26,627 nt of DNA, from NCBI GenBank assembly GCA_965365445.1, contig CBDUBS010000035.1:1-26627 (forward strand). The letters are read 5' to 3'. The notes under the pieces were generated by a model that worked only from the letters and a program-made list of their open reading frames with translations, ran no database searches and was not told the origin of the DNA. Position numbers and translations under genes: made by a program. Positions 17,285 through 26,627 of the stretch are shown here, one piece after another (position 1 is the first letter of the stretch; each line of letters begins with the position of its first letter). This stretch comes from CBDUBS01 sp965365445 (GTDB taxonomy: Bacteria > Bacteroidota > Rhodothermia > Rhodothermales > DASSAV01).

Positions 17285-19351
17285 ATGGAAAGGCCTGTCA
17301 GGTTTCTCAATGGAAAGGGGGCGTGCCTGTTTCTCGTCCTCTTGTTAGTTACGACCGGTTTTGTCCGGGGTCAGTCCGGCGCGGTATCGCTCGATGCCCT
17401 CATTCAGGAAGCGGGTAATGCCGACGACAGCGGGCGCATCGATAGGCTTGAGCGGATTCGCACCCATCCGAATGCGTCTGCGTCCGTCAGGCGCGATGCG
17501 GCCCGGCTCATAGAGGAAACGAATCTCTGGCTGACGGAGCCGGAGCTGGATTACTTCACGCGAAAGCTCGACCGGGAAACCTGGAGCTATTCCTTCGGCA
17601 TCGAGCCGGCATCCCCTCTGTATCCGCTCACTCGATTTCTCGAAGGGCGGATGGTGGCCTGGTATGCCATGGAAAGCGGCAACATCTGGAACGTACCGGA
17701 TCAACGGCGGATCGTAATGGACCGCGCAAGGGAGCTTCTGGTGGCCTACCGCAACGACTTCCCCGAGAACCGCCTGGTGCGGATGTACCTCGGCGAGGCC
17801 GTCCCTAACCCGAAGGCGTATGCACCGCTGGAAAAGGCTCCCGATTGGGCCAATTACCAGCGCGAATCGATCGAGCGCCTGACGGACATCATCGAATGGT
17901 GGATCGACAACCGGCAGCAGTCCGATGGGCAATACGGCGGCGGCTGGGGCGACGATTGCGAGATGTGGCGCTGGTGGATGCCTGCCCTCATCGCCTTCGA
18001 CGACCCGAAGATAACGGCAGCGCAGGCCCGTTTCTCGACTGCTCTGCTGGCCCAGGATCACATGGAGGGCGGCTATACGGACATCATGACCGACGTGGAA
18101 CACACCGCTGAAGACGGCGCCGATGCCATCACGCCGATGATGTTCCTCGATCCGGAGAACCCCGAATGGCGCGACCGCTCGCTGCGGCTGGTGGATCTGA
18201 TGGCGAACCTCTGGACGGGCGTGAATGAGCGAGGCGGGTTGCAATACAAAAGCACCTACTTCACCTCCGATTCCGTCAGCACCGACCCACGGAAGGCCGC
18301 CGATACGGTGTACCATCCTCGCGCCGTGCAACCGGCTTTGCTTTACTGGCAGCGCTCCGGAAACCCCGCCATGACGGCCCTGTTCAGCCGCTGGCTGGAT
18401 ACGTGGGTAGACGCCACGGCCCGCAGCGAGCGCGGCAAGCCCGCCGGAATCGTGCCCAGCGCCCTGCACTGGCCGGAAGGAATCGTCGGCGGCTTCGATC
18501 CGAACTGGTGGGACCCCGGCAACCACTCCGAGCGATCGTTGTACACGTGGCCTAGCGCCATGGGCATGATGCTCAACTCGCTGCTGCTCGGCCACCGGAT
18601 GACCGGCGATGCACGCTACGTCGAACCCATCCGCAGTATGGCGGGCATTCGCCTGGATTACCTCCGGCGGGGGGCGCCGGCAGATCCGCCGCCGGGTTCC
18701 GCCGACTGGTGCGCCTCGCGTATGCGCGGCCTGACCGAAGCGACGGCTAAATATCGGTTCCTGACCGGCAGCCGCGAATTCGACGAATTGCTCTCCATGG
18801 AAAACAACCCCTATCTGGCTTTGCGCATGAATGGGGATCGCACGGCCCTCACCGAAGCGCTCCGGAATACGGCCGCTTCGCTCTCGGTGGACTGGCCCGG
18901 CTATACCTACGAGGTGCGTTGGACCGACCGCGTATTGCGGTTCCCCGCCCTGTTCGCTGAAGCAGCCCTGTACCCTGAACCGCTGCCCGGTCGGTTTCAA
19001 CCCGAAACGGATCTGCTGCTGGCTACGCTCACGGGGGAACCCGGATCGGGGTTGTACTTCCCCATGAATGCCGTAAGGTGGCTGACGCCGCCCCGCGAAA
19101 TGGCCGCAGTGGTCACGGATAGCGGACCCGATCGGTTTGAGGCCGAACTATTCCACTTCGGCACAACCGAGCGGCCGATGGAAGCCGAACTGTACCTCCT
19201 CAAACCGGGAGCCTACACGCTCAGCCTTACCCGGGCGTCCGATGGCGCAGTGCTCTACACCGAGCCATTCACCATGGAAGGCGCCCGGACGCGCGTACCG
19301 TTAATGCTGCCGTCGCAAACGCTCTGCCGCCTATCGGTGCAGCCGCGGTAG
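17285..19351 (+). CDS. Large secreted protein of unknown family, possible alpha/alpha-toroid glycan enzyme
   Basis: A 688-residue protein with a signal peptide (about 12-30, ending FVRGQ). I do not recognise a named family. Residues about 60-560 are rich in helices and aromatic residues. Conserved-looking clusters are GGGWGDDCEMWRWW (218-231), DVEHTAEDGADAITPMMF (about 270-287) and GGFDPNWWDPGNHSERSLYTWPSAMG (about 398-423). Repeated helix pairs with Trp, Asp, His and Tyr in the turns resemble (alpha/alpha)-toroid polysaccharide lyases and six-hairpin glycosidases, where such residues line the cleft. The C-terminal 110 residues look like a beta domain (AELYLLKPGAYTLSLTRASDGAVLY). It follows the sulfatase by 33 bases and the sigma gene by two genes, so it probably acts on the same sulfated glycan. 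Catalytic activity is inference. Confidence 0.7.
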   Translation: MERPVRFLNGKGACLFLVLLLVTTGFVRGQSGAVSLDALIQEAGNADDSGRIDRLERIRTHPNASASVRRDAARLIEETNLWLTEPELDYFTRKLDRETWSYSFGIEPASPLYPLTRFLEGRMVAWYAMESGNIWNVPDQRRIVMDRARELLVAYRNDFPENRLVRMYLGEAVPNPKAYAPLEKAPDWANYQRESIERLTDIIEWWIDNRQQSDGQYGGGWGDDCEMWRWWMPALIAFDDPKITAAQARFSTALLAQDHMEGGYTDIMTDVEHTAEDGADAITPMMFLDPENPEWRDRSLRLVDLMANLWTGVNERGGLQYKSTYFTSDSVSTDPRKAADTVYHPRAVQPALLYWQRSGNPAMTALFSRWLDTWVDATARSERGKPAGIVPSALHWPEGIVGGFDPNWWDPGNHSERSLYTWPSAMGMMLNSLLLGHRMTGDARYVEPIRSMAGIRLDYLRRGAPADPPPGSADWCASRMRGLTEATAKYRFLTGSREFDELLSMENNPYLALRMNGDRTALTEALRNTAASLSVDWPGYTYEVRWTDRVLRFPALFAEAALYPEPLPGRFQPETDLLLATLTGEPGSGLYFPMNAVRWLTPPREMAAVVTDSGPDRFEAELFHFGTTERPMEAELYLLKPGAYTLSLTRASDGAVLYTEPFTMEGARTRVPLMLPSQTLCRLSVQPR

Positions 19352-19653
19352 CCCCTTTTGCCCGGCCGGGCCAACGAGCCGGTTCCGAAGGTTTGCCTTC
19401 CGGGCCGGCGGAACCCAACCCCTCCCTTGAGGAAGGTGGCCCGCCTCCTCCGTTTGCACCCGTGGCGGGTGCTGTAGAAGGGAGCCGGAGGGTGTTTCCA
19501 CCGCCTTGCTTCGCGTAGAAAATTAAAGAAAGCCGGGCCCGGGCAACGCCCCCACCCCGCAAAGCGGGGAGCCCCCTCAAGGGAGCGGCGGTAAGGGGGT
19601 GGTTTTACGGCAATGCCTTTCACGGGGCACTTCGGGGCTGGGTGGAACGGCGA
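19352..19653. repeat. Gene-free stretch with structured REP-like repeat units
   Basis: No coding sequence is supported here. The core CTCCCTTGAGG occurs on the plus strand (19422-19432) and again, as CTCCCTTGAGG, on the minus strand (around 19575-19586), so two related units face each other. Each contains a strong hairpin: GCACCCG-TGG-CGGGTGC (19456-19472) and CCCCGC-AAA-GCGGGG (19555-19569). A short A-rich spacer (AAAATTAAAGAAA) lies between them. Such GC-rich, palindromic, oppositely oriented pairs resemble REP/BIME or miniature mobile elements. Copy number in the genome cannot be seen from this window. Confidence 0.45.
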
Positions 19654-19686
19654 AAGCCCCTCCACCGCAATCCGGCAGAGGGGCTT
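19654..19686 (-). terminator. Probable terminator of the dehydrogenase operon
   Basis: A 9-base-pair stem (AAGCCCCTC with GAGGGGCTT) and a 15-base loop lie 27 bases beyond the end of the E1 gene. On the minus strand it is followed by a short T run only, so termination may be weak. Confidence 0.55.
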
Positions 19687-19712
19687 CGGCTGACCTGTAG
19701 CGGCCGGGCGGG

Positions 19713-22178
<2,466 letters not shown>

Positions 22179-22213
22179 GGCGTTATATGGGTAAAAGTAG
22201 CGTTTTACAGGAG

Positions 22214-23461
22214 TCAGACGGCCAGGGCGAGGTCGAACGATTCGAGCAGCGAGGCGACGTGAGCCAGGAACCGTGCTGCAGGCGCTCCATCCACGATCTG
22301 GTGGTTGGCGGTAAGGGAGAGATGAAGCACGTCCTCATGGACGATTTCATCGCCGCGGCGCACCGCCTTCAAGCCGAGGCCGCCCACGCCGAGGATACCC
22401 ACCTGCGGCGGGTTGAGCACCGGAGTGAACACCTCGATCCCCAACGATCCCAGGTTGGAGACCGTAAAGGTGCCGCCGTTGAGTTCGTCGGGCTTGATGT
22501 TTTCCTCGACACAGGCTGCGCGTAGCCGGGCGGCTTCCTCGGCCAACGCCCGCAACGAGAGATCGGAGGCGTTTCGTATGACGGGCACCATGAGTCCGCG
22601 CGGTGTATCCACCGCGAACCCGAGATGCACGGCATCGAAGCGCCGCACCCGGTCGCCCAGGAAATGGGCGTTCAGATCCGGGAAACCGCGCAGCGCCCGA
22701 ACGGCGGCAAACATAACGAAGTCGTTGATTGAGACGTTAGTAAGGCCAAGTGCGACAGGGCTTTCCTTGAGTTTCTTGCGATACGCCATCAGAGCCGCCG
22801 CCGGGGCCGTCCGGTGGAGGGTGTACTGAGCGGTTGACTGCACCGATTGGAGCATCCGCTCGGCAATCAGGCGGCGAACGCCTTTTACCGGCACTTCCTG
22901 ATAACTCTCGGAGGGTGCTTCGGTCTGCGAGGCCGCAGAGGACTGAGCCGGTGCGGCGGCGGGGGAGAGCTGCGACGGGCGGTCTTTGAGGCGCTTTTCT
23001 ACGTCTCGGGCCAGGATGCGCCCGTGAGGCCCGCTGCCTTCGAGACCGGCGACGTCTACCCCATGCACTTCCATCATCTTCCGGGCGCGGGGGGAGACGC
23101 GGCGGGCCGGACGGTCGCCCTGCGGCAACGCGCCGGAGCCGCCGGTGCGTTCCGGCCGGGGCGCCGGGCTCGAGGCTACCGGCTCGGGGCTCTCCGTATC
23201 CGGAGCAGCGGTGGGCGCTTCGTTCGGGTCGCCGATGATGGCGATGCGGGAAAGTACCGGGGCGTCTTCACCCGCAGCGTAGAGTGTCTTCAGCAGGGTG
23301 CCGCTCTCCGGGGCTTCGACTTCGAATGTTGCCTTGTCCGTTTCGATGGTGCAAAGCACGTCGCCTTGCTCGACGGAATCACCCTCCTGAACCTTCCACT
23401 CGAGGATGAGGCACGTTTCGACCGATTGGCCCTGACTGGGCAGGATGACGTCGGTGGCCAT
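22214..23461 (-). CDS. E2 dihydrolipoamide acyltransferase
   Basis: A 415-residue E2 component. The lipoyl domain (about 1-78) carries the lipoylation site in ETDKATFEVEAPESG (Lys43). A Pro/Ala/Ser/Glu linker follows. The peripheral E1/E3-binding domain is RRVSPRARKMMEVHGVDVAGLEGSGPHGRILARDVEK (about 120-156), and after a second linker comes the catalytic domain (about 188-412) with SNLGSLGIEVFTPVLNPP and the acyltransferase motif NHQIVDG (His387, Asp391). One lipoyl domain is present. It transfers the acyl group made by E1 to CoA. It lies between the DeoR-type regulator (41 bases upstream) and E1 on the same strand. No E3 dihydrolipoamide dehydrogenase is visible, so E3 is presumably shared with another complex. 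Confidence 0.94.
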   Translation of the reverse strand: MATDVILPSQGQSVETCLILEWKVQEGDSVEQGDVLCTIETDKATFEVEAPESGTLLKTLYAAGEDAPVLSRIAIIGDPNEAPTAAPDTESPEPVASSPAPRPERTGGSGALPQGDRPARRVSPRARKMMEVHGVDVAGLEGSGPHGRILARDVEKRLKDRPSQLSPAAAPAQSSAASQTEAPSESYQEVPVKGVRRLIAERMLQSVQSTAQYTLHRTAPAAALMAYRKKLKESPVALGLTNVSINDFVMFAAVRALRGFPDLNAHFLGDRVRRFDAVHLGFAVDTPRGLMVPVIRNASDLSLRALAEEAARLRAACVEENIKPDELNGGTFTVSNLGSLGIEVFTPVLNPPQVGILGVGGLGLKAVRRGDEIVHEDVLHLSLTANHQIVDGAPAARFLAHVASLLESFDLALAV

Positions 23462-23502
23462 AAGTACGGGGTTGATGATTGGTTAGCGTTATGGAATACC
23501 GT

Positions 23503-24258
23503 TCAGGCGAAGATGATTTCGATGCCCGCCCCGTTCAGTTCTTCACGGGCCTGGTCGGCCAACCCCTCATCCGTAATGAGGGTACCGACGCCCGTAAGGG
23601 GCAGTACGTGCACGAAGCCTCTCCTGCCGAATTTGGACGAATCCGCGACGAGGATGGTATGGGCCGCGCGTTCCGCCATTTTTCGCACGATTTCGGCGCC
23701 CTCGAGCAGATTCGTGGTCAAGCCGCCATCGGTGGTAAACCCGTCGGTGCCTACGAACGCGAGCCTGACGTGAAACCGGTCCAGGGCGGATAGAGCCAGC
23801 GGACCTACAAACGATTCGGTTGCCGGCCTGAACTCGCCTCCAACCAGTGTAAGGCGGAGGGCCGGGTTTACCCGTACGAAAGGCAATACCAGCGTGGAGT
23901 TGGTGACCAGTTGTACGTCCCGTTTACCGAGCAGGTGCTGCGCCACGAGGGCCGTGGTCGTTCCTGCCTCTATCATGACCGTATCTGCTTCGCGGATCAG
24001 ATCGGCCGCCGCCCGGGCAATGCGCTGTTTGGCTTCCGGGTGCGACTTCTGGCGACGGATAACGGACGGGCTGAAGGCCGGGATGGCTCCACCGCGGGTC
24101 CGATGCACCATCCCTTTCTCTGCCAGGCTGCTCAGATCGTTGCGTATGGTCACCGTGGAAACGTTGAGCTTGCGGCTCAGGTCGGCCACAGACAAGTTGA
24201 TGTCCTGCGAGAGGATTTCCACGATCTCCTTCTCTCTTTCGGACAGCATAGGGTTCAT
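23503..24258 (-). CDS. DeoR-family transcriptional regulator
   Basis: A 251-residue regulator. The N-terminal DeoR helix-turn-helix (about 6-60) reads LSEREKEIVEILSQDINLSVADLSRKLNVSTVTIRNDLSSLAEKGMVHRTRGGA, a textbook match. The C-terminal sugar-phosphate-binding (DeoRC) domain (about 75-235) has EAGTTTALVAQHL, NSTLVLPFV, VGGEFRPATESFVGPLA and DGGLTTNLLEGAEIVRKMAERA followed by LVADSSKFGRRGF. Members usually repress sugar catabolic operons until a phosphorylated intermediate binds. It heads the regulator-E2-E1 unit and is divergent from the SDR gene. An AAGGG sequence eight bases before the ATG may be a weak ribosome binding site. The repeats at 24279-24319 are its probable operator. Confidence 0.93.
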   Translation of the reverse strand: MNPMLSEREKEIVEILSQDINLSVADLSRKLNVSTVTIRNDLSSLAEKGMVHRTRGGAIPAFSPSVIRRQKSHPEAKQRIARAAADLIREADTVMIEAGTTTALVAQHLLGKRDVQLVTNSTLVLPFVRVNPALRLTLVGGEFRPATESFVGPLALSALDRFHVRLAFVGTDGFTTDGGLTTNLLEGAEIVRKMAERAAHTILVADSSKFGRRGFVHVLPLTGVGTLITDEGLADQAREELNGAGIEIIFA

Positions 24259-24278
24259 TGCTTCGCCCTTACAATACT

Positions 24279-24319
24279 CTTTCGAAACACTTTCGAATAG
24301 GTAGCATCAAACTTACGAA
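24279..24319. promoter_or_regulatory. Helically phased CTTTCGAA repeats, candidate DeoR operator
   Basis: CTTTCGAA occurs at 24279-24286 and at 24290-24297, exactly 11 bases apart, and CTTACGAA (one mismatch) is at 24312-24319, 22 bases further on. All three lie on the same face of the helix. Tandem CTTTC/TTTCG repeats are typical operators for sugar-responsive DeoR-family repressors such as AgaR. The repeats are in the divergent gap directly before the DeoR gene. The third overlaps its candidate -7 box and the first two follow the expected transcription start, so binding would be autorepressive. Confidence 0.6.
24308..24315 (-). promoter_or_regulatory. Candidate -7 promoter element of the DeoR-E2-E1 unit
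   Basis: On the minus strand the sequence is TAAGTTTG, an exact TAnnTTTG match. It predicts a start about 44 bases before the regulator ATG. No clear -33 TTTG is seen. Its overlap with a CTTACGAA repeat supports regulation by the adjacent repressor. Confidence 0.42.
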
Positions 24320-24353
24320 ATTCTTTAATTGATTTACAGCCGGTGTTTGTATA

Positions 24354-24361
24354 TACTTTTC
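24354..24361 (+). promoter_or_regulatory. Candidate -7 promoter element of the SDR-PHP unit
   Basis: TACTTTTC matches TAnnTTTG except the last base, within an AT-rich stretch that stands out from the GC-rich surroundings. It would place the start roughly 35 bases before the preferred ATG at 24403. Confidence 0.3.
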
Positions 24362-24402
24362 ATCCATCAATATTTCTTATTTCCCCATCAGACTTGTCTG
24401 CA

Positions 24403-25584
24403 ATGCTTTCTTCCGAAAGGCGCCGCACGTACGCCCTGAACTGCGCCCCGGCGCTACGGGCGCTTATGAAAAGATATCAAGGGGCGGCCTTCGTTCATTA
24501 TGCCGGAGAAGCGACCGACCTGGATTCGCTCCCTGAAGTAGCCAAGCGGCTCGACGTGCCTTTCGAGCCACATCCGGATGATCAGTTGAACCGCCTGGAA
24601 GAACGTTTCGAGGCCGCTTATGGAGGCTCCGGTATGTTGCCGGAAAGCGTTTTCGTGGAAGAAGTCGGGGCATTCGGAGTAGGCGCCTCGCTACACGACG
24701 CCTTACGGGCTGCCGGTCCGGGTGGACACCAAGCGCCTTCAACCGCAGATGAAGTCGGCGGCCGCATGGCAGGAAAAATCATCATTGTGACCGGCGGAGC
24801 GCAGGGCTTCGGACGAGGTATTGCAGAAGGGCTTCTTCGCGAGGGAGCTACGGTTGTCATCGCGGATATCAATGAAAGCCAGGCAACCGATGCGGCTTCC
24901 GAGCTGGGTGCTGCGGTGCAAAAGGACCAGGTTTCGGCCTACCGGGTGGATGTGACGAACGAGGCGGACGTGCAAAAAATGATCGAGGATACCGTTTTGC
25001 GCCTCGGGGGACTGGATGCGTTCATCAGCAATGCGGGCATCCTTCGCGCCGGTAGTCTTGAAGAAATGGACGTAGCCTCTTTTGAACTGGTCAATCGGGT
25101 TAATTACACCGCGTTTTTTATCGGTACGAAGTACGCTTGCCGTCCGATGAAAACGCAGCACCGGTTCAATGCCGGCATGTACGGAGACATCATTCAGATC
25201 AACTCCAAATCAGGGCTTTCGGGAAGCAATAAGAACTTCGCGTATGCAGGCAGTAAATTCGGGAGCATCGGGCTGACGCAGAGCTTTGCGCTCGAACTGG
25301 TTCCTCATAACATTAAGGTCAACGCCGTTTGTCCCGGCAACCTGTTCGACGGCCCGCTGTGGTCCGACCCGGAGCGGGGGCTTTTCAGGCAGTACCTCGA
25401 TACCGGAAAGGTGCCGGGCGCCCGGACGATAGACGACGTGCGCCGCGCCTACGAGGAAAAGGTCCCCATGCGAAGGGGCTGCCGGACAGAGGATGTGACT
25501 CGCGCCGTTATGTACGCCATCGAGCAGGAATACGAAACCGGGCAGGCTATCCCCGTAACAGGCGGGCAGATCATGCTGAAATAA
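24403..25584 (+). CDS. Sorbitol-6-phosphate-dehydrogenase-like SDR with aldolase-like N-terminal remnant
   Basis: 393 residues from the ATG at 24403; the frame opens at 24343, but those bases are AT-rich promoter-like DNA. The C-terminal 270 residues are a classical SDR: VTGGAQGFGRG (TGxxxGxG, about 129-139), SNAG (about 209-212), Ser268 in QINSKSG and Tyr281-xxx-Lys285. The end, VPMRRGCRTEDVTRAVMYAIEQEYETGQAIPVTGGQIML, closely resembles SrlD-type sorbitol-6-phosphate dehydrogenase. The N-terminal 120 residues are extra. SVFVEEVGAFGVGASLHDA resembles the C-terminal region of class II aldolase domains in aldolase-SDR fusions such as the YuxG/RhaD type, but the zinc-binding HxH part is absent. 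Predicted reaction: NAD-linked oxidation of a polyol or sugar phosphate. It is divergent from the DeoR regulator. Confidence 0.83.
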   Translation: MLSSERRRTYALNCAPALRALMKRYQGAAFVHYAGEATDLDSLPEVAKRLDVPFEPHPDDQLNRLEERFEAAYGGSGMLPESVFVEEVGAFGVGASLHDALRAAGPGGHQAPSTADEVGGRMAGKIIIVTGGAQGFGRGIAEGLLREGATVVIADINESQATDAASELGAAVQKDQVSAYRVDVTNEADVQKMIEDTVLRLGGLDAFISNAGILRAGSLEEMDVASFELVNRVNYTAFFIGTKYACRPMKTQHRFNAGMYGDIIQINSKSGLSGSNKNFAYAGSKFGSIGLTQSFALELVPHNIKVNAVCPGNLFDGPLWSDPERGLFRQYLDTGKVPGARTIDDVRRAYEEKVPMRRGCRTEDVTRAVMYAIEQEYETGQAIPVTGGQIMLK

Positions 25585-25655
25585 TGACGGAGAGAACCCG
25601 ATATTCCGGGGATCGTATCCTATTTTGCACGGCACAATAAAGAACACGGCAACCT

Positions 25656-26624
25656 ATGCTGCGATTGGCAACGCAACTCGTCGGACTGAACCAAACCGAC
25701 CGGCAAATGCGTCTGGAATCACTCCGCGAATTAATCGCGGAAATGGAACGAGGCGAGCTCAACCGGCCGGCCCCGGGCGGCGCGGTCAACAACCACATCC
25801 ACACGTTCTATTCATTCTCGCCGTACTCGCCCACGGCAGCCGTCTGGACGGCCTACCGATCCGGCCTTGAAACGGCCGGGATCATGGACCACGACACCAT
25901 AGCGGGAGCGCGCGAATTCATCGAAGCCGGCTGGCTGATCGGGCTGGCTACCACCATCGGAATGGAAGTTCGGGTAGATATGTCCGGAACCCCGTTGAAA
26001 GGACGGCGAATCAACCACCCGGACCAAATATCGTCGGCCTACGTGGCGCTGCACGGCATTCCGCATACCCGGATCGACCGTGTGGCGGAGTTCATCAGCC
26101 CGTTTCAGGAAAAACGAAACGAACGCAACCGCCGGATGGTAGACCGTCTGAACGACCTGCTCCAACCGAAGGGGTTCACCATCGACTTCGACCGGGACGT
26201 GGAACCTCTTTCCAGAGCGGCGGAGGGCGGAAGCATTACCGAACGCCATTTGCTCTTCGCTGTGGCCCGTAAAATGACAGTACAGTACGGACGGGGCAGC
26301 GACCTGGTGGATTTCCTCCGCGACGACCTGGGCCTGGGCATCAGCGGGCGTGTGGGGGATTACCTCGCCGACGAACGGAATCCACACTACGAGTATGACC
26401 TGCTCGGTGCTTTGAAAAGCGACCTGGCGCCGGCCTTTTACATCGACGCCGATGAGGAAATGCCGGACGTGCGGGTATTTATCGATCTTGCGAACGAAGT
26501 AGGTGCCATAGCGGCCTATGCCTACCTGGGAGACGTCGGCGTATCGGTTACCGGCGATGATCTGCGATTGCGCCTCGTCCAACACGAGAAGGTCCGGCCT
26601 GCGGGCTGCGGCGCGGGCGAGTAG
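25656..26624 (+). CDS. PHP-domain metal-dependent hydrolase, C-terminus probably disrupted
   Basis: The open frame is 322 residues. The PHP signature is clear: NNHIHTFYSFSPYSP (His47, His49), GIMDHDT (Asp78, His79, Asp80) and TIGMEVRVD (Glu104), the residues that bind the metals in phosphoesterases of this fold. FIDLANEVGAIAAYAYLGDVG (about 279-299) is a further conserved-looking block. After SVTGD at about 26558 the sequence becomes Arg/Leu/Gly-rich and ends at a TAG three bases from the window edge. As I recall, relatives continue well past this point, so the stop probably does not reflect the natural C-terminus. It follows the SDR by 71 bases, likely in one unit. The substrate is unknown; a phosphorylated sugar is possible. 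Confidence 0.78.
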   Translation: MLRLATQLVGLNQTDRQMRLESLRELIAEMERGELNRPAPGGAVNNHIHTFYSFSPYSPTAAVWTAYRSGLETAGIMDHDTIAGAREFIEAGWLIGLATTIGMEVRVDMSGTPLKGRRINHPDQISSAYVALHGIPHTRIDRVAEFISPFQEKRNERNRRMVDRLNDLLQPKGFTIDFDRDVEPLSRAAEGGSITERHLLFAVARKMTVQYGRGSDLVDFLRDDLGLGISGRVGDYLADERNPHYEYDLLGALKSDLAPAFYIDADEEMPDVRVFIDLANEVGAIAAYAYLGDVGVSVTGDDLRLRLVQHEKVRPAGCGAGE

Positions 26625-26627
26625 CGT

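Noticed and set aside
17345..19000. A 551-codon open frame on the minus strand opposite the 688-residue protein gene
   Set aside because: Composition is Arg/Pro/Gly/His-rich without domains. It mirrors a well-formed plus-strand gene with signal peptide and operon context, so it is a GC-driven shadow.
24343..24402. Earlier start for the SDR fusion protein
   Set aside because: This segment is AT-rich and contains a promoter-like box; the ATG at 24403 begins the GC-rich coding-like sequence.
25812..26585. A 257-codon minus-strand frame opposite the PHP gene
   Set aside because: Only its first residues look protein-like (the Walker-B-like stretch discussed as a junction); the rest mirrors the PHP domain and is a shadow.

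Overview
The window most likely comes from a GC-rich member of the Bacteroidota, plausibly the Rhodothermia/Rhodothermales side. The evidence is a SusC/SusD pair with a FecR anti-sigma factor and an ECF sigma factor, a Bacteroides-type FabI, several exact TAnnTTTG promoter -7 boxes, and few Shine-Dalgarno sequences. No rRNA, tRNA, CRISPR, phage or transposase gene was seen. The species assignment is inference.

Layout. (1) 1-5754, all minus strand: housekeeping and envelope genes. In transcription order these are fabI, a HAD phosphatase, an L,D-transpeptidase, a SAM methyltransferase, a long NfeD-family membrane protease, a short NfeD-like protein, and a lipoprotein cut by the left edge. (2) 5944-7838: an orphan sensor kinase with a degenerate ATPase domain, convergent with a small membrane protein, with a perfect bidirectional terminator between them. 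(3) 8189-19351, plus strand: a lipoprotein cytochrome c, then fecR-susC-susD, a terminator, and a second unit of ECF sigma, a secreted sulfatase and a large secreted protein of unknown family. This looks like a compact utilisation locus for a sulfated glycan, with the sigma gene on the unusual side of its probable FecR partner. (4) 19352-19712: a structured, repeat-like intergenic stretch. (5) 19713-24258, minus strand: a DeoR-type regulator, a lipoyl E2 acyltransferase and a fused E1 alpha-beta 2-oxoacid dehydrogenase. (6) 24403-26624, plus strand and divergent from the regulator: a sorbitol-6-phosphate-dehydrogenase-like SDR with an aldolase-like N-terminal remnant, and a PHP-domain protein whose last ~20 residues look foreign.

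How the parts may work together. In the glycan locus, SusC carries an N-terminal STN signalling domain. It can pass an import signal to FecR, which would release the ECF sigma to switch on the locus; the sulfatase and the unknown enzyme would process the glycan. In the right-hand module, helically phased CTTTCGAA repeats lie between the DeoR gene and the SDR. They suggest one operator controlling both a sugar or polyol oxidation step and a dedicated 2-oxoacid dehydrogenase that has E1 and E2 but no E3 in view.

The best candidates for something new are the 688-residue secreted protein with its sigma-sulfatase operon, the degenerate kinase, and the DeoR/E1-E2/SDR/PHP module of unknown substrate.
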